A stretch of DNA of 64,000 bases from NCBI RefSeq assembly GCF_023100945.1, contig NZ_CP064689.1, positions 1,284,001-1,348,000 of the forward strand. The letters run 5' to 3'. Under the pieces are notes generated by a model. The model was not told the DNA's origin. It made no database searches and saw only the letters and a program-made list of their open reading frames with translations. The stretch comes from Bradyrhizobium sp. 200. GTDB lineage: Bacteria; Pseudomonadota; Alphaproteobacteria; Rhizobiales; Xanthobacteraceae. Shown piece after piece: positions 27,342 through 36,279 of the stretch (its first letter is position 1; each line of letters opens with the position of its first letter). A program made the position numbers and the translations under genes.

Positions 27342-28076
27342 TCACAAAAAGAGGATCGTCGATCCTTCAATCGCGATGCAGGTCAGAGTTCCCGTCCGCC
27401 ACGCAGCAGTGTCGATGTTGATTCGATTGGAGCGGATGTCGGGATGCGGCACCGGCGTATGACCGTGCACGACGAATCGTTCGTGGTTCTGCGTTGAGTC
27501 GAGGAACTCATCTCGAATCCAGATCAGATCATTGGGATCCTGATCGTCGAGCGGAACGTCCGGACGAATGCCGGCATGGACGAACACGAAATCGCCGCAA
27601 CTGAACTGGTTGCGCAAACATTGCATGACCAATTCGTGTGCACGCGGAAACACGTCGAGAAAGCGGCGACGCAAATCGTTCGCCGTCTCGGTTCCGTCGC
27701 GCAGCTCGACACCATAGGAGGCAAGCGTCTGCATGCCGCCCAGTTGTTGCCAGTATTGCAGAATGGCGGGGTCCTGAAGGAAGCCTTCCATCACGGCCTC
27801 GTGGTTGCCACGCAGGCACACCGCGCGATTGGCGACGAGTCGGACCGCGAGCAAATCCATCACCGTCCTCGAGTCCGGTCCGCGATCGACATAGTCGCCG
27901 AGATAGACTTCGACCGTATGTGCGATCGGCCTGCGGCGGATGTCGTCGTCGATGCGTGCCGTGATTTCGCTCAGCAGGTCAGCCCGGCCGTGGACGTCGC
28001 CAACCGCATAGATGCGTGTATCGGCGGGCGCCGAAGCGGAAACGGAGCGCGAAGGTGCCGCGGAAACTTGCTGCAT
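27342..28076 (-). CDS. PPP-family metallophosphatase (serine/threonine phosphatase or ApaH-like)
   Basis: A 244-residue phosphoesterase from ATG 28076. All PPP metal-site blocks are present: YAVGDVHGRADLL near residue 23, LGDYVDRGPDS near 56, LRGNHEAVM near 87, and VVHGHTPVP near 205. Bacterial PrpA/ApaH-like enzymes of this type remove phosphate from Ser/Thr, sometimes Tyr, or split dinucleotide polyphosphates. Placed within an EPS locus that has a tyrosine autokinase but no classical Tyr phosphatase, it may oppose that kinase; this is inference. No strong ribosome site is visible. Confidence 0.85.
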   Translation of the reverse strand: MQQVSAAPSRSVSASAPADTRIYAVGDVHGRADLLSEITARIDDDIRRRPIAHTVEVYLGDYVDRGPDSRTVMDLLAVRLVANRAVCLRGNHEAVMEGFLQDPAILQYWQQLGGMQTLASYGVELRDGTETANDLRRRFLDVFPRAHELVMQCLRNQFSCGDFVFVHAGIRPDVPLDDQDPNDLIWIRDEFLDSTQNHERFVVHGHTPVPHPDIRSNRINIDTAAWRTGTLTCIAIEGSTILFL

Positions 28077-28144
28077 GATTTGCGATGTCGACCATGGAAC
28101 CGGGCGGCGGTCAATCCACCACCCGACACGCCGAGGTGAGGTGT

Positions 28145-28288
28145 CTAGAAAAAGAGCAGATCGATCAGGATGACGATCGCAATCCACACGATCACATTGG
28201 CGATGATGATTCGGTTCCTGAGCCTGCGGTCAGGCCGCAATCCGTCGTGTCGCACCAACGCGCGGCTGTGCAGACGTTCGGCCATCAT
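28145..28288 (-). CDS. Small single-span membrane protein, unknown function
   Basis: A 47-residue protein. ATG 28288 (followed by a second ATG) has GGGGAGG five bases upstream, the best ribosome site in the neighbourhood, which is the main support for a real gene. The first half is basic and hydrophilic, the second half is one membrane span ending at the C-terminus (IIIANVIVWIAIVILIDLLFF). It precedes the phosphatase gene by about 70 bases and could be co-transcribed. No family recognised. Confidence 0.6.
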   Translation of the reverse strand: MMAERLHSRALVRHDGLRPDRRLRNRIIIANVIVWIAIVILIDLLFF

Positions 28289-28860
28289 GGGCGCCTCCCC
28301 GGAAATGTTCCGTGGCGTGGACGGCTCGCGAATCGCTGCCGTCTCTGTTTTCTTCCGAAGCCTTGCGATCATCGCACCAGCTCGTGCGCCTCAATCGCCG
28401 TCTCTGTCAGGCTGTGGTTGATCGCTCGGCTTTCGATGAACAATTCAAGACAACGACGTGATGGCCATTTGTTGCCGGCGCAATGACGTTGCGCTTCGTT
28501 CAATTGAATGTCGAGAATCCGACAGACGATTTTGTTCCGCGATTTTCGATTATGCATGGCAGCGTCGAGTCACGCGCAACCCATTAACCAGGCAAATCGA
28601 AACTAAGCGCTTCCGAACAAACCGGAATATCGCGTCGCACAAATCACGGTAAAGATTCCGTTGCGCTGTTCCGCGCGACATTTTCGCTTTCGCGCCAAAT
28701 TTCGCTCAAGATTGTGGAAAGTCTTAGCGACCGGCGGGCGTGCGCGCTTGCGGAAAGTGCTGACATTCGCTGCTGCGAAATCGTCACGCTCGTTGCCGAG
28801 CAACTCGCGAGTAATTCGTGCGTCCTCGGTCACAGTTCGGTTCCAGCAGAGAGGAGAGTT
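28289..28860. promoter_or_regulatory. Long intergenic control region in the exopolysaccharide locus
   Basis: About 570 bases between the divergent small membrane protein and the initiating sugar transferase. No supported gene; a 62-codon frame on the minus strand (28369-28557) lacks a ribosome site. The segment around 28590-28720 is lower in GC than the flanks and is the likely promoter zone for the plus-strand sugar-transferase/ManC operon. I could not assign a specific operator. Confidence 0.4.
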
Positions 28861-29628
28861 ATGGCCTCCATCGTGACAGCCAACTTCGATCGGAACAACG
28901 TCACGCCGATTCGAAGAGAGCGAACCCAGATATCGGTCCGTCCTGTCGAATTCGCCGGTGGCGGTACGCGTGGTGCGTATCGAGGCCGCCGGCGTTCGCG
29001 ACGACATGTCGCGCGCAACGAACCGTCGTCGTCGATCGTAAAGCGCATCTTCGATGTCACGGCGGCAAGCGGCGCATTGCTGTTCTTCGCGCCACTCCTG
29101 ATCGTGATCGCGGTGGCGATAAAGGCGACGTCGCGCGGCCCGGTGCTGTTCTTTCAATATCGCTACGGCTATCGAAACCGCCGCTTCAAGATCTACAAGT
29201 TTCGTACCATGCGCAATGACGCGGGCGACAAGCGCGGCGTAAGGCAGACGGTCCAGGGCGACGCGCGCGTGACGACGGTGGGACGAATTCTGCGCAAGAC
29301 CAGCCTCGATGAAATCCCGCAACTGATCAACGTGATCAAGGGCGATATGTCGCTGGTCGGGCCCCGGCCGCATGTACCGGGAATGCTGGCGGCGGATCTG
29401 CCTTACGAAGACCTCGTGCCATACTATTTTCAGCGCCATACCGCGCGGCCGGGCATCACCGGGCTCGCGCAGGTCAGCGGCTGCCGGGGAAGCACGGCCG
29501 AGTCCGGCCCTGCGATTTCGCGGATCGATTACGACCTCGATTACATCGAGCGGTGGTCGCTGCGCATGGACATCATGATCATCATCCGCACGATCCGAAA
29601 AGAATTCCTTTCCGGAAGCGGGTTCTGA
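28861..29628 (+). CDS. Initiating sugar-1-phosphate transferase (bacterial sugar transferase, WcaJ/ExoY-like)
   Basis: A 255-residue monotopic phosphoglycosyltransferase from ATG 28861 (GGAGAG upstream). An extra basic, disordered head of about 55 residues precedes the conserved core: [18 protein letters not shown] (re-entrant membrane helix), [11 protein letters not shown], the [21 protein letters not shown] catalytic block and [14 protein letters not shown]. It lacks the four extra N-terminal spans of WcaJ, so it is of the small ExoY type. It transfers hexose-1-phosphate to undecaprenyl phosphate, the first step of repeat-unit assembly. First gene of the plus-strand operon. Confidence 0.92.
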   Translation: MASIVTANFDRNNVTPIRRERTQISVRPVEFAGGGTRGAYRGRRRSRRHVARNEPSSSIVKRIFDVTAASGALLFFAPLLIVIAVAIKATSRGPVLFFQYRYGYRNRRFKIYKFRTMRNDAGDKRGVRQTVQGDARVTTVGRILRKTSLDEIPQLINVIKGDMSLVGPRPHVPGMLAADLPYEDLVPYYFQRHTARPGITGLAQVSGCRGSTAESGPAISRIDYDLDYIERWSLRMDIMIIIRTIRKEFLSGSGF

Positions 29629-29663
29629 CCAACCGCAGCCTTGAAACATCGAAGGACCATGCA

Positions 29664-31103
29664 ATGGCGATGATCGAGCCGCGCGGCCGTATCGTACCCG
29701 TTCTCCTGTCAGGCGGCGCCGGCTCGCGGCTGTGGCCGCTGTCGCGCGAGACCTATCCCAAGCAACTGCTCTCGCTGCTCGGCGAAAACACCCTGCTGCA
29801 GCAAACGGCGCTGCGGGTCGACGATCGCTCGCTGTTTACCGAGCCGATGGTGATCGCAAACGCCGAGCATCGTTTTGCGATCGGCGAGCAGTTGCGCGCG
29901 GTCGGCGTCGATCGCCCGACCATCGTGCTCGAACCGTTCGGAAGAAACACCGCGCCTGCGGTCGCGGTTGCAGCGCTGCTCGCCAGCGAAGCCGATCCCG
30001 ACGCCGTGATACTGGCGATGCCGGTCGACCACTGGGTGCACGATCACGCCGCGTTTCGCGCCGCGATCTCGACCGGCATCACGGCCGCGCGGTACGGCCG
30101 GTTCGTCCTGTTCGGCGTTCGGCCTTCGTCGGCGGCGACCGGCTTCGGCTATATCCGGATGGGCGACGAACTGGAGTCCGCTTCCCCCATTCGCAGTGTT
30201 GCCAGTTTCGTCGAGAAGCCGGATCTGGTGACGGTGGAGCGCCTGCTGGCCTGCGACCAGCATGTCTGGAACAGCGGGATATTTCTGCTGCCGGCTCGCC
30301 AGTTCATCGACGAATTGGCGCAACGGGCGCCGGAGGTTCTCGCCGCCTGCCGCAAGGCGTTGACGGGCGCAACCCGCGATCTTGATTTTCTTCGCCTTGA
30401 GGAGTGCGCGTTCGAGGCCTGCCCGACCATCTCGATGGACTACGCGATCATGGAAAAGACCGACAATGCGGTCGTCGTTCCCGCGACCTTCGACTGGAGC
30501 GATGTCGGAAGCTGGTCGGCCTTGTGGTCGATGGCGGAAAAGGACCCGTCGGGCAATGTGGTGATTGGCGACGCTGTCATGGAAGACGCCTCGGGTTGCT
30601 ATGTCCGCGGCGACGGGCAACTGGTCGCGGCGCTCGGGGTCGAGGATCTCGTCATCGCGACTTCGCCTGATGTGGTGCTGGTGACCAGCAGGAAGCGCGA
30701 CCAGGATGTCGGAAAGCTGGTCGAGCGCCTGAAGGCAAACGGTCATCGGTCGGCAACCCAGACCCACAGCGTGCATCGCCCGTGGGGCTATTATCAGTCG
30801 ATCCACTCGGGCGAGCGGTTTCAGGTCAAGCGCATCACCGTCAATCCCGGCGCCAAGCTATCGCTGCAGAAGCATTATCACCGCGCCGAACATTGGGTCG
30901 TGGTGAACGGCACCGCGATCGTCACGCGCGACGACGAGGAAATCCTCCTGCGCGAGAACGAGTCGATCTTCGTCCCATTGGGATGCATGCATCGCCTGGA
31001 GAACCCCGGGAAGGTTCCGCTCAACCTGATCGAGGTCCAGTCGGGCGCCTATCTCGGGGAAGACGACATCGTTCGCGTGCAGGATATCTATGACCGCGTC
31101 TGA
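29664..31103 (+). CDS. manC: Mannose-1-phosphate guanylyltransferase / mannose-6-phosphate isomerase (bifunctional)
   Basis: A 479-residue type II PMI-GMP. The N-terminal nucleotidyltransferase shows LLSGGAGSRLWPLSRETYPK at residues ~12-31, FVEKPDLVTVERLL and the NSGIFLLPA block. The C-terminal cupin (from ~350) carries the isomerase zinc residues in LSLQKHYHRAEHWVVV. GAAGGA precedes ATG 29664 by about seven bases. It makes GDP-mannose from fructose-6-phosphate-derived mannose-6-phosphate, giving mannose or a derivative (fucose, rhamnose) for the exopolysaccharide. No GDP-mannose-modifying enzymes are in the window. Confidence 0.93.
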   Translation: MAMIEPRGRIVPVLLSGGAGSRLWPLSRETYPKQLLSLLGENTLLQQTALRVDDRSLFTEPMVIANAEHRFAIGEQLRAVGVDRPTIVLEPFGRNTAPAVAVAALLASEADPDAVILAMPVDHWVHDHAAFRAAISTGITAARYGRFVLFGVRPSSAATGFGYIRMGDELESASPIRSVASFVEKPDLVTVERLLACDQHVWNSGIFLLPARQFIDELAQRAPEVLAACRKALTGATRDLDFLRLEECAFEACPTISMDYAIMEKTDNAVVVPATFDWSDVGSWSALWSMAEKDPSGNVVIGDAVMEDASGCYVRGDGQLVAALGVEDLVIATSPDVVLVTSRKRDQDVGKLVERLKANGHRSATQTHSVHRPWGYYQSIHSGERFQVKRITVNPGAKLSLQKHYHRAEHWVVVNGTAIVTRDDEEILLRENESIFVPLGCMHRLENPGKVPLNLIEVQSGAYLGEDDIVRVQDIYDRV

Positions 31104-31187
31104 GGTGCGGCCGGGGGAGGCAGCATCCGCATCGAGGACGACGCACGCCGCTAGCGATATTTGCGTGCGACATGAAGGGAGGCGGCA

Positions 31188-31976
31188 ATGAGCGCAAAGC
31201 AACAGGTCAAGGAACTGGTCAAGGATGCGTTTCCGTCGATATGGCTGCAATGGCACTTCATGAAGCGCCCCAGATCGGCGGAGCGGGAACTGTCCTATCT
31301 CGAAAAAGTGATTCCCGATGACGCGGTAACAGTCGACGTGGGCGCCAATTGCGGCCTGTACACGCGGCGGCTGGCGCGCCTTTCCCGGCAGGTTCATGCC
31401 TTCGAGCCGTCGCAGCAGATGGCAAGGCTATTGCGCCGAACCTCGGCGCGCAATGTGAGCGTTCACGAGATCGCGTTGTCGGATCATGACGGCGATGCCG
31501 AATTGTTCATCCCGCAGGGCGATGACGGCCTGGTCTATGGTCTGGCCTCGCTGGAGGCGCGAGCCGATACGTCGGCCAGAATAGTCTCGGCCCATGTGCC
31601 GATCGCGCGGCTCGACGCGGTCATCGATCAGGACGTGGCGTTCGTGAAGATCGACGTCGAAGGCCACGAGTTGAATGTCCTGCAAGGCGCCGTCGAACTG
31701 CTGGAACGTTGCCAGCCGGTGTTTCTGGTGGAGGCGGAAGACCGGCACCGCGCCGAGGCGACGCGCTCGGTGTTCGAATTCTTCCGCAGCAAGTCCTATC
31801 GGGGGTTCTTCCTGCAAGACAACGAGGTGATCGGCGTGGAGCAGTTCGATCCCGATAGGCTGCAGGATGCCGGTGCGCTCCAGCCGGACGGCGGTCGCAA
31901 GGACGGGCAGTTTTACGTCAACAACTTCTTTTTCTTTCCCCGTCATCTCGACGGTGAATCGATATTGAACAGCTAG
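31188..31976 (+). CDS. FkbM-family SAM-dependent methyltransferase
   Basis: A 262-residue methyltransferase with a GGGAGG ribosome site before ATG. The SAM-binding motif I is VTVDVGANCGLYTRRLARL near residue 48, followed by VHAFEPSQQMARLL and the FkbM signature VKIDVEGHELNVLQGA near residue 158. FkbM enzymes O-methylate sugars and polyketides; in this operon a sugar of the repeat unit is the likely target. The C-terminus is a little extended and aromatic (FYVNNFFFFP). Confidence 0.88.
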   Translation: MSAKQQVKELVKDAFPSIWLQWHFMKRPRSAERELSYLEKVIPDDAVTVDVGANCGLYTRRLARLSRQVHAFEPSQQMARLLRRTSARNVSVHEIALSDHDGDAELFIPQGDDGLVYGLASLEARADTSARIVSAHVPIARLDAVIDQDVAFVKIDVEGHELNVLQGAVELLERCQPVFLVEAEDRHRAEATRSVFEFFRSKSYRGFFLQDNEVIGVEQFDPDRLQDAGALQPDGGRKDGQFYVNNFFFFPRHLDGESILNS

Positions 31977-32045
31977 CTCGTCTTTCACCACCGCCCCTTG
32001 TCGGCGCGGCGAACGCCGCGCGCGGCTTTTCACGCAGGATCCGTA

Positions 32046-32132
32046 ATGCACATAGCAATGATTGGCGCCGGCTATGCCGGGCTGCGCCGCGCCGTCGGGT
32101 ATGACGTCGTCTGGCCAAGGATACACGGATGA
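32046..32132 (+). pseudogene. 28-codon remnant resembling the N-terminus of UDP-glucose 6-dehydrogenase
   Basis: A mini-frame reads MHIAMIGAGYAGL and then RRAVGYDVVWPRIHG before its stop. The first part matches the Rossmann start of UDP-glucose/GDP-mannose dehydrogenases (MRIAMIGAGYVGL...), and GYDVVW recalls the GHDVVCVD strand that normally comes about 20 residues after the start, as if the helix between had been shortened and the rest of the gene deleted. Its stop overlaps the ATG of the epimerase (ATGA). Loss of a dehydrogenase directly before its pathway partner, or a retained leader peptide, are both possible. Confidence 0.55.
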
Positions 32133-33151
32133 TAATGTCGGATCAGGCAATTCTGGTAACGGGAGCGGCGGGATTCATCGGATTCCACGTGGCGCAGCGG
32201 TTGCTGCAGTCCGGCCACCGCGTCATTGGGGTCGACAATCTCAATGCCTATTATGAACCGCGGCTGAAGGCCGCCCGGCTCGATATCCTGCGCAACGACC
32301 CGCGCTTTCAGTTCGAAAGGCTTGATGTGGCGGATCGCGTGGCGATGCCGGCGCTGTTCGCGCGGTATCGCTTTCCCGTCGTCATCCATCTGGCCGCGCA
32401 GGCGGGCGTGCGATACTCGCTCAGGGATCCGCACGCCTATGTCGACGCCAATCTGGTCGGCTTCACCAACATCCTGGAAGGATGCCGGCACAATGGCTGC
32501 CGCCATCTGTTGTTCGCATCCTCATCGTCCGTTTACGGCTCCAACCGGAAGCTGCCGTTCTCGGTGCATGACAACGTCGATCACCCGATCAGCCTGTATG
32601 CCGCGAGCAAGAAGGCCAACGAATTGATGGCGCATTCGTACAGCCATCTGTACGGGATACCCTGCACCGGCTTGCGGTTCTTCACTGTGTACGGCCCCTG
32701 GTATCGCCCCGACATGGCGCTGTTCCTGTTCGCCGATGCGATCGTCCGCGGCGCTCCGGTCAAGTTGTTCAACGGAGGGCGGATGCTTCGTGACTTCACC
32801 TATGTCGACGATGTGACGGAAGCGCTGGTCCGTCTGATCGATCGCGCGCCGCAAGGCGGGCAGCACGGGCTGGGCGGAGCGCCGGACCCGGGATCGAGCA
32901 TCGCTCCCTGGCGCATCTACAATGTCGGCAACAACAAGCCGCAGGAACTGCTGCTTGTGCTCGACATCCTCGAGCAGGAGCTGGGCCGCAAGGCCAACAA
33001 GGAACTGCTGCCGATGCAGCCGGGCGATGTGCCGACGACCTACGCCGATGTCGATGACCTCGTGCGTGACGTGGATTTCCGCCCCTCAACCCCGATCGAG
33101 GACGGCATCCACAGGTTCGCGAGCTGGTATCGCAGTTACAGCGAGGCCTAA
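32129..33151 (+). CDS. NAD-dependent nucleotide-sugar epimerase (UDP-glucuronate 4-epimerase-like)
   Basis: A 340-residue extended SDR. NAD motif ILVTGAAGFIGFHVA at residues ~7-21, the catalytic SSSSVYGSNRKLPF with Ser, and YAASKKANELMAHSYSHLYG with the YxxxK pair near residue 160. The segment NLNAYYEPRLKAARL near residue 40 and GLRFFTVYGPWYRPDMALF are typical of UDP-glucuronate epimerases. It would supply UDP-galacturonate. The substrate UDP-glucuronate needs a UDP-glucose dehydrogenase, of which only a remnant lies upstream, so an intact copy must be elsewhere if the pathway runs. Start ATG 32129 overlaps that remnant's stop. Confidence 0.9.
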   Translation: MIMSDQAILVTGAAGFIGFHVAQRLLQSGHRVIGVDNLNAYYEPRLKAARLDILRNDPRFQFERLDVADRVAMPALFARYRFPVVIHLAAQAGVRYSLRDPHAYVDANLVGFTNILEGCRHNGCRHLLFASSSSVYGSNRKLPFSVHDNVDHPISLYAASKKANELMAHSYSHLYGIPCTGLRFFTVYGPWYRPDMALFLFADAIVRGAPVKLFNGGRMLRDFTYVDDVTEALVRLIDRAPQGGQHGLGGAPDPGSSIAPWRIYNVGNNKPQELLLVLDILEQELGRKANKELLPMQPGDVPTTYADVDDLVRDVDFRPSTPIEDGIHRFASWYRSYSEA

Positions 33152-34098
33152 TCGGTTGGTTGCCCTATAGGGTTGGCGCGAAAGTCCCGTGGCGTGGCGC
33201 CAAATCGGTCCTTGAACGTGCGCGTGGCATGGGCGGCATCGGCGAAGCCGCATTGATGCGCGAGCCTTGCGATCGGAACGTTTGTCAGCGAAGCCTGCCG
33301 CAGCAGGTCCTTGAACAATTCGACACGCAGATGCAGGACATGGCGCTCGAACGTGGTCGCGCGGTCGGCGAAGATACGATGAAAGGTCCGTTCCGAAATG
33401 CCGAATTCGGCGGCAAGCGTCGGCGCCGATCGAACGTTTGCGATGTTGGTCCTCAGATGGCCATCGATCAGGTGGAACAGGTTCGGACGGGTGAGCTGAT
33501 GGCTGGTGCCTGAGGCGACGCGCAGCAGCGCCGACAGATAGGCTGTGATGTCGGGCGCGCCACGCTTTTCAGGCGCGCTCGGCATGGAGATCGCCGTATG
33601 CACCCAGGCCGCGATCGAGCGTGCCATCGTGCCCGACAGGGACAGAGGTCTGGCGCATAGCCGCTCCGCTTCGGGGACGGCCCGCAACAGCGACGCGGCG
33701 GGCACGGTTGCGATCAGCACCTCGGCGCGTTGTCCGGGGCCGAACAGCCGGTCCTCGAACGGACGCCGCGCGTCATAGAGCACGCCGTATCCTGGATTGA
33801 TCATACCTTCATTGCCCGCCTGCGCCATCGCGCTGCACCCGCGACGCTGGAAATCGAACATGAATTCGTCGGAGCCGGCCCGGCTCACGAGCCGGGCGTC
33901 GCGGGTGTAGCATTGCGGGCTGCTGTCGAAGCGGACGAGCTTGGCGTCGCCGATCTCGACGAACTCGAAGTGGCCGCTGACGACGGCGGAGCCGAGCGGC
34001 TTGGTCTCAATATTGGCGAATGACCGGCAGATCGCCTCGGTCCAGAAAGCCTGGCGCTCGGTCGGGCGGATCGGGTCGGTGGAGACGCTGATCGGCAT
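33148..34098 (-). CDS. AraC-family regulator, FeaR-like
   Basis: A 316-residue regulator from the probable ATG at 34098 (MPISVSTDPIRPTERQ); an ATG at 34191 would add 31 residues of low family likeness. The N-terminal half is of the AraC_binding_2 type found in FeaR (FVEIGDAKLVRFDS, DEFMFDFQRRG). The C-terminal two-helix-turn-helix domain reads LAAEFGISERTFHRIFAD and VPIARLAHQCGFADAAHATRTF. It lies opposite a copper amine oxidase gene, the same pairing as FeaR and TynA of E. coli, so it probably activates that gene with an aromatic amine or its aldehyde as cue. Its 3' end overlaps the epimerase stop by four bases. Confidence 0.88.
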   Translation of the reverse strand: MPISVSTDPIRPTERQAFWTEAICRSFANIETKPLGSAVVSGHFEFVEIGDAKLVRFDSSPQCYTRDARLVSRAGSDEFMFDFQRRGCSAMAQAGNEGMINPGYGVLYDARRPFEDRLFGPGQRAEVLIATVPAASLLRAVPEAERLCARPLSLSGTMARSIAAWVHTAISMPSAPEKRGAPDITAYLSALLRVASGTSHQLTRPNLFHLIDGHLRTNIANVRSAPTLAAEFGISERTFHRIFADRATTFERHVLHLRVELFKDLLRQASLTNVPIARLAHQCGFADAAHATRTFKDRFGATPRDFRANPIGQPTD

Positions 34099-34256
34099 CG
34101 CGTGAACAAGATCCGGTTCGTGGTTCCCCAGCGTCGCCCAGGACCGGTGGCTCTGGCAAGGGCCGAACCGCGCCGGATGTGGCAGGTTCATTCAAGACGC
34201 CGCGCCTCAGGCCGCCGTAGCCTGCGGCCAGAAGCACCTAAGGAATTCGGTCCGAT
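34099..34256. promoter_or_regulatory. Divergent control region, AraC regulator / copper amine oxidase
   Basis: About 160 bases between the two divergent starts. A weak AAGGA lies 12 bases before the amine oxidase ATG. No clear operator repeats were identified. Confidence 0.35.
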
Positions 34257-36233
34257 ATGGTACGTACAAAGCCATCCGCCGGCGTAGAGGCCGGCCATCC
34301 GCTCGACCCGCTCAGCGAGAGCGAAGTCGCGCTGGCGTCCGAAATATTGAAGAAAGAAAAGCGGCTCGGCCCGCACGCGCGATTTACGCATGTGCAACTG
34401 GAAGAGCCGGCCAAGTCCGACGTGCTCGGATGGAAGCCGGCTGCCGGGCTTCCGCGGCGAGCCGCCGTCACCTTGTTCGACAGCCAGACCGGCGCCACGC
34501 ATGTCGCGATGGTGGATCTCGCTTCGAGGCGCGTGACGGCGTGGCGCGAATATTCGACCAAGGCCCATCCGTACGGCCAGCCGCCGATCACCATCGAGGA
34601 GGTGTTCAAGGTCGGCGACATCGTCAAGGCCGACGCGGACTGGCGGCGTGCGATGCAGCGGCGCGGCCTTGATGACAAGGACATCGAACTGGTTCAGGTT
34701 GACCCGTTTTCGGCCGGCTATTTCGACCGGGAGGTGGAGAAGGGCCGCAGGCTCGTCAGCGCCGTGTCCTACTGGCGGAAGGACCTCAAGGACAATGGTT
34801 ACGCGCACCCGATCGAAGGCGTGGTCGCGCTCGTCGACCTGATCGAGAACAGGATCGTCCACCTGGTCGACGAGCCCGACATCATTCCGATTCCGAAGAA
34901 GTCGCGCAACTACGACCGGGCATCGATCCCGCAAACCCGCAAGGACGTGAAGCCGCTCGATGTCGTGCAGAAGGACGGCCCGAGCTTTACGGTCGAGGGC
35001 TGGCAGGTCCATTGGCAGAACTGGTCGTTCCGCGTCGGTTGGACCGCACGCGAGGGGCTCGTGCTGCACCAGATTGCGTTTCGCGATCACGCGCGTGAGC
35101 GGCCGATCATCTATCGGGCCAGTGTCACCGACATGATCGTTCCCTACGCCGATCCGACCGCCAATCACTTCTGGAAATGCGCGTTCGACGCCGGCGAGTA
35201 CGGACTGGGCAAGCTCGCCAACGCGCTCGAACTCGGCTGCGACTGCCTCGGGCACATCCACTATTTCGACGTGCCGGTCGCCGACGATTACGGCAAGCCC
35301 GCGATCATGAAGAATGCGATCTGCCTGCATGAAGAGGATCACGGGATCCTCTGGAAGCATTACGAATTCCGCAACGAGACGTTCGAGGTGCGGCGGTCGC
35401 GCCGCCTCGTGATCTCGTTCTTCACCACCGTCGGAAACTACGATTACGGATTCTTCTGGTACTTCTACCAGGACGGCACCATTCAGCTCGAAGTCAAGCT
35501 CACCGGCATCATCCAGACGGCGGCGATCGCGCCGGGCAAGTCTTATCCATGGGGCGGCATGGTCGACGAAAATCTCGGTGGTCCGACCCACCAGCACTTC
35601 TTCAATGCGCGCCTGCACATGATGCTGGACGGTGAGGGCAATACCGTCACCGAGCACGAGTTTCGGCCGCGGCCGTGGGGAACGGACAATCCCTATGGCA
35701 ATGTGTTCGATACCACGTCGCGGATTCTCTCGCGCGAGCGCGACGCGGTCCGCGAGGCCGACGGCCGGACGGGACGCTACTGGAAGATCACCAATCCAAA
35801 TCAAAAGAACAGCGTCGGCGGCCCGACGGCGTACAAATTGCTGGCGCACAGCGCGCCCGTGATGCTTGCGCAGGAGGGCTGTTACATGACCTCGCGCGGC
35901 GGCTTTGCGACCAAGCACATCTGGGTGACGCGCTACGCTCCCGACGAGCGTTATGCGAGCGGCGAGTTTCCGAATCAGCATGCCGGCGGCGACGGTCTGC
36001 CGAAATATGTTGCGAAAAACCGTTCGATCGAAAACCAGGACATCGTGGTCTGGCACAGTTTCGGAGCGACGCATGTCTGCCGTCCTGAGGATTTTCCGGT
36101 GATGCCGGTCGAATATGTCGGCTTCACGCTGAAGCCGAACGGCTTCTTTGCCGAGAATCCGGCAATGGACCTGCCGCCCGACCGAAACAGCGCCAGCCGG
36201 GACAACCGCGACAAGGATTCATGCTGCGGCTGA
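34257..36233 (+). CDS. Copper-containing primary-amine oxidase
   Basis: A 658-residue topaquinone enzyme without a signal peptide, so cytoplasmic like Arthrobacter AGAO. All key residues are in place: catalytic base D299 in VPYADPT, the topaquinone precursor Y395 in TVGNYDYGF, and copper ligands H445 and H447 in THQHFF and H600 in WHSFGATH. The spacing is close to that of Arthrobacter globiformis oxidase. It oxidises primary amines such as phenethylamine, tyramine or histamine to aldehydes with ammonia and peroxide. The C-terminal SCCG has a vicinal cysteine pair of unknown meaning. The divergent FeaR-like gene probably controls it. Confidence 0.95.
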   Translation: MVRTKPSAGVEAGHPLDPLSESEVALASEILKKEKRLGPHARFTHVQLEEPAKSDVLGWKPAAGLPRRAAVTLFDSQTGATHVAMVDLASRRVTAWREYSTKAHPYGQPPITIEEVFKVGDIVKADADWRRAMQRRGLDDKDIELVQVDPFSAGYFDREVEKGRRLVSAVSYWRKDLKDNGYAHPIEGVVALVDLIENRIVHLVDEPDIIPIPKKSRNYDRASIPQTRKDVKPLDVVQKDGPSFTVEGWQVHWQNWSFRVGWTAREGLVLHQIAFRDHARERPIIYRASVTDMIVPYADPTANHFWKCAFDAGEYGLGKLANALELGCDCLGHIHYFDVPVADDYGKPAIMKNAICLHEEDHGILWKHYEFRNETFEVRRSRRLVISFFTTVGNYDYGFFWYFYQDGTIQLEVKLTGIIQTAAIAPGKSYPWGGMVDENLGGPTHQHFFNARLHMMLDGEGNTVTEHEFRPRPWGTDNPYGNVFDTTSRILSRERDAVREADGRTGRYWKITNPNQKNSVGGPTAYKLLAHSAPVMLAQEGCYMTSRGGFATKHIWVTRYAPDERYASGEFPNQHAGGDGLPKYVAKNRSIENQDIVVWHSFGATHVCRPEDFPVMPVEYVGFTLKPNGFFAENPAMDLPPDRNSASRDNRDKDSCCG

Positions 36234-36279
36234 CGGTCCACGCGTTCGCTCTTCACTTCACCATGCAAGGAGACTGGCC

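Noticed and set aside
28369..28557. 62-codon minus-strand frame in the long EPS intergenic region
   Set aside because: No ribosome site, no recognised sequence and no neighbour support; retained only as part of the intergenic entry.
34188..36074. 628-codon minus-strand frame opposite the amine oxidase
   Set aside because: The plus strand has every catalytic residue of a copper amine oxidase; the opposite frame is a shadow.
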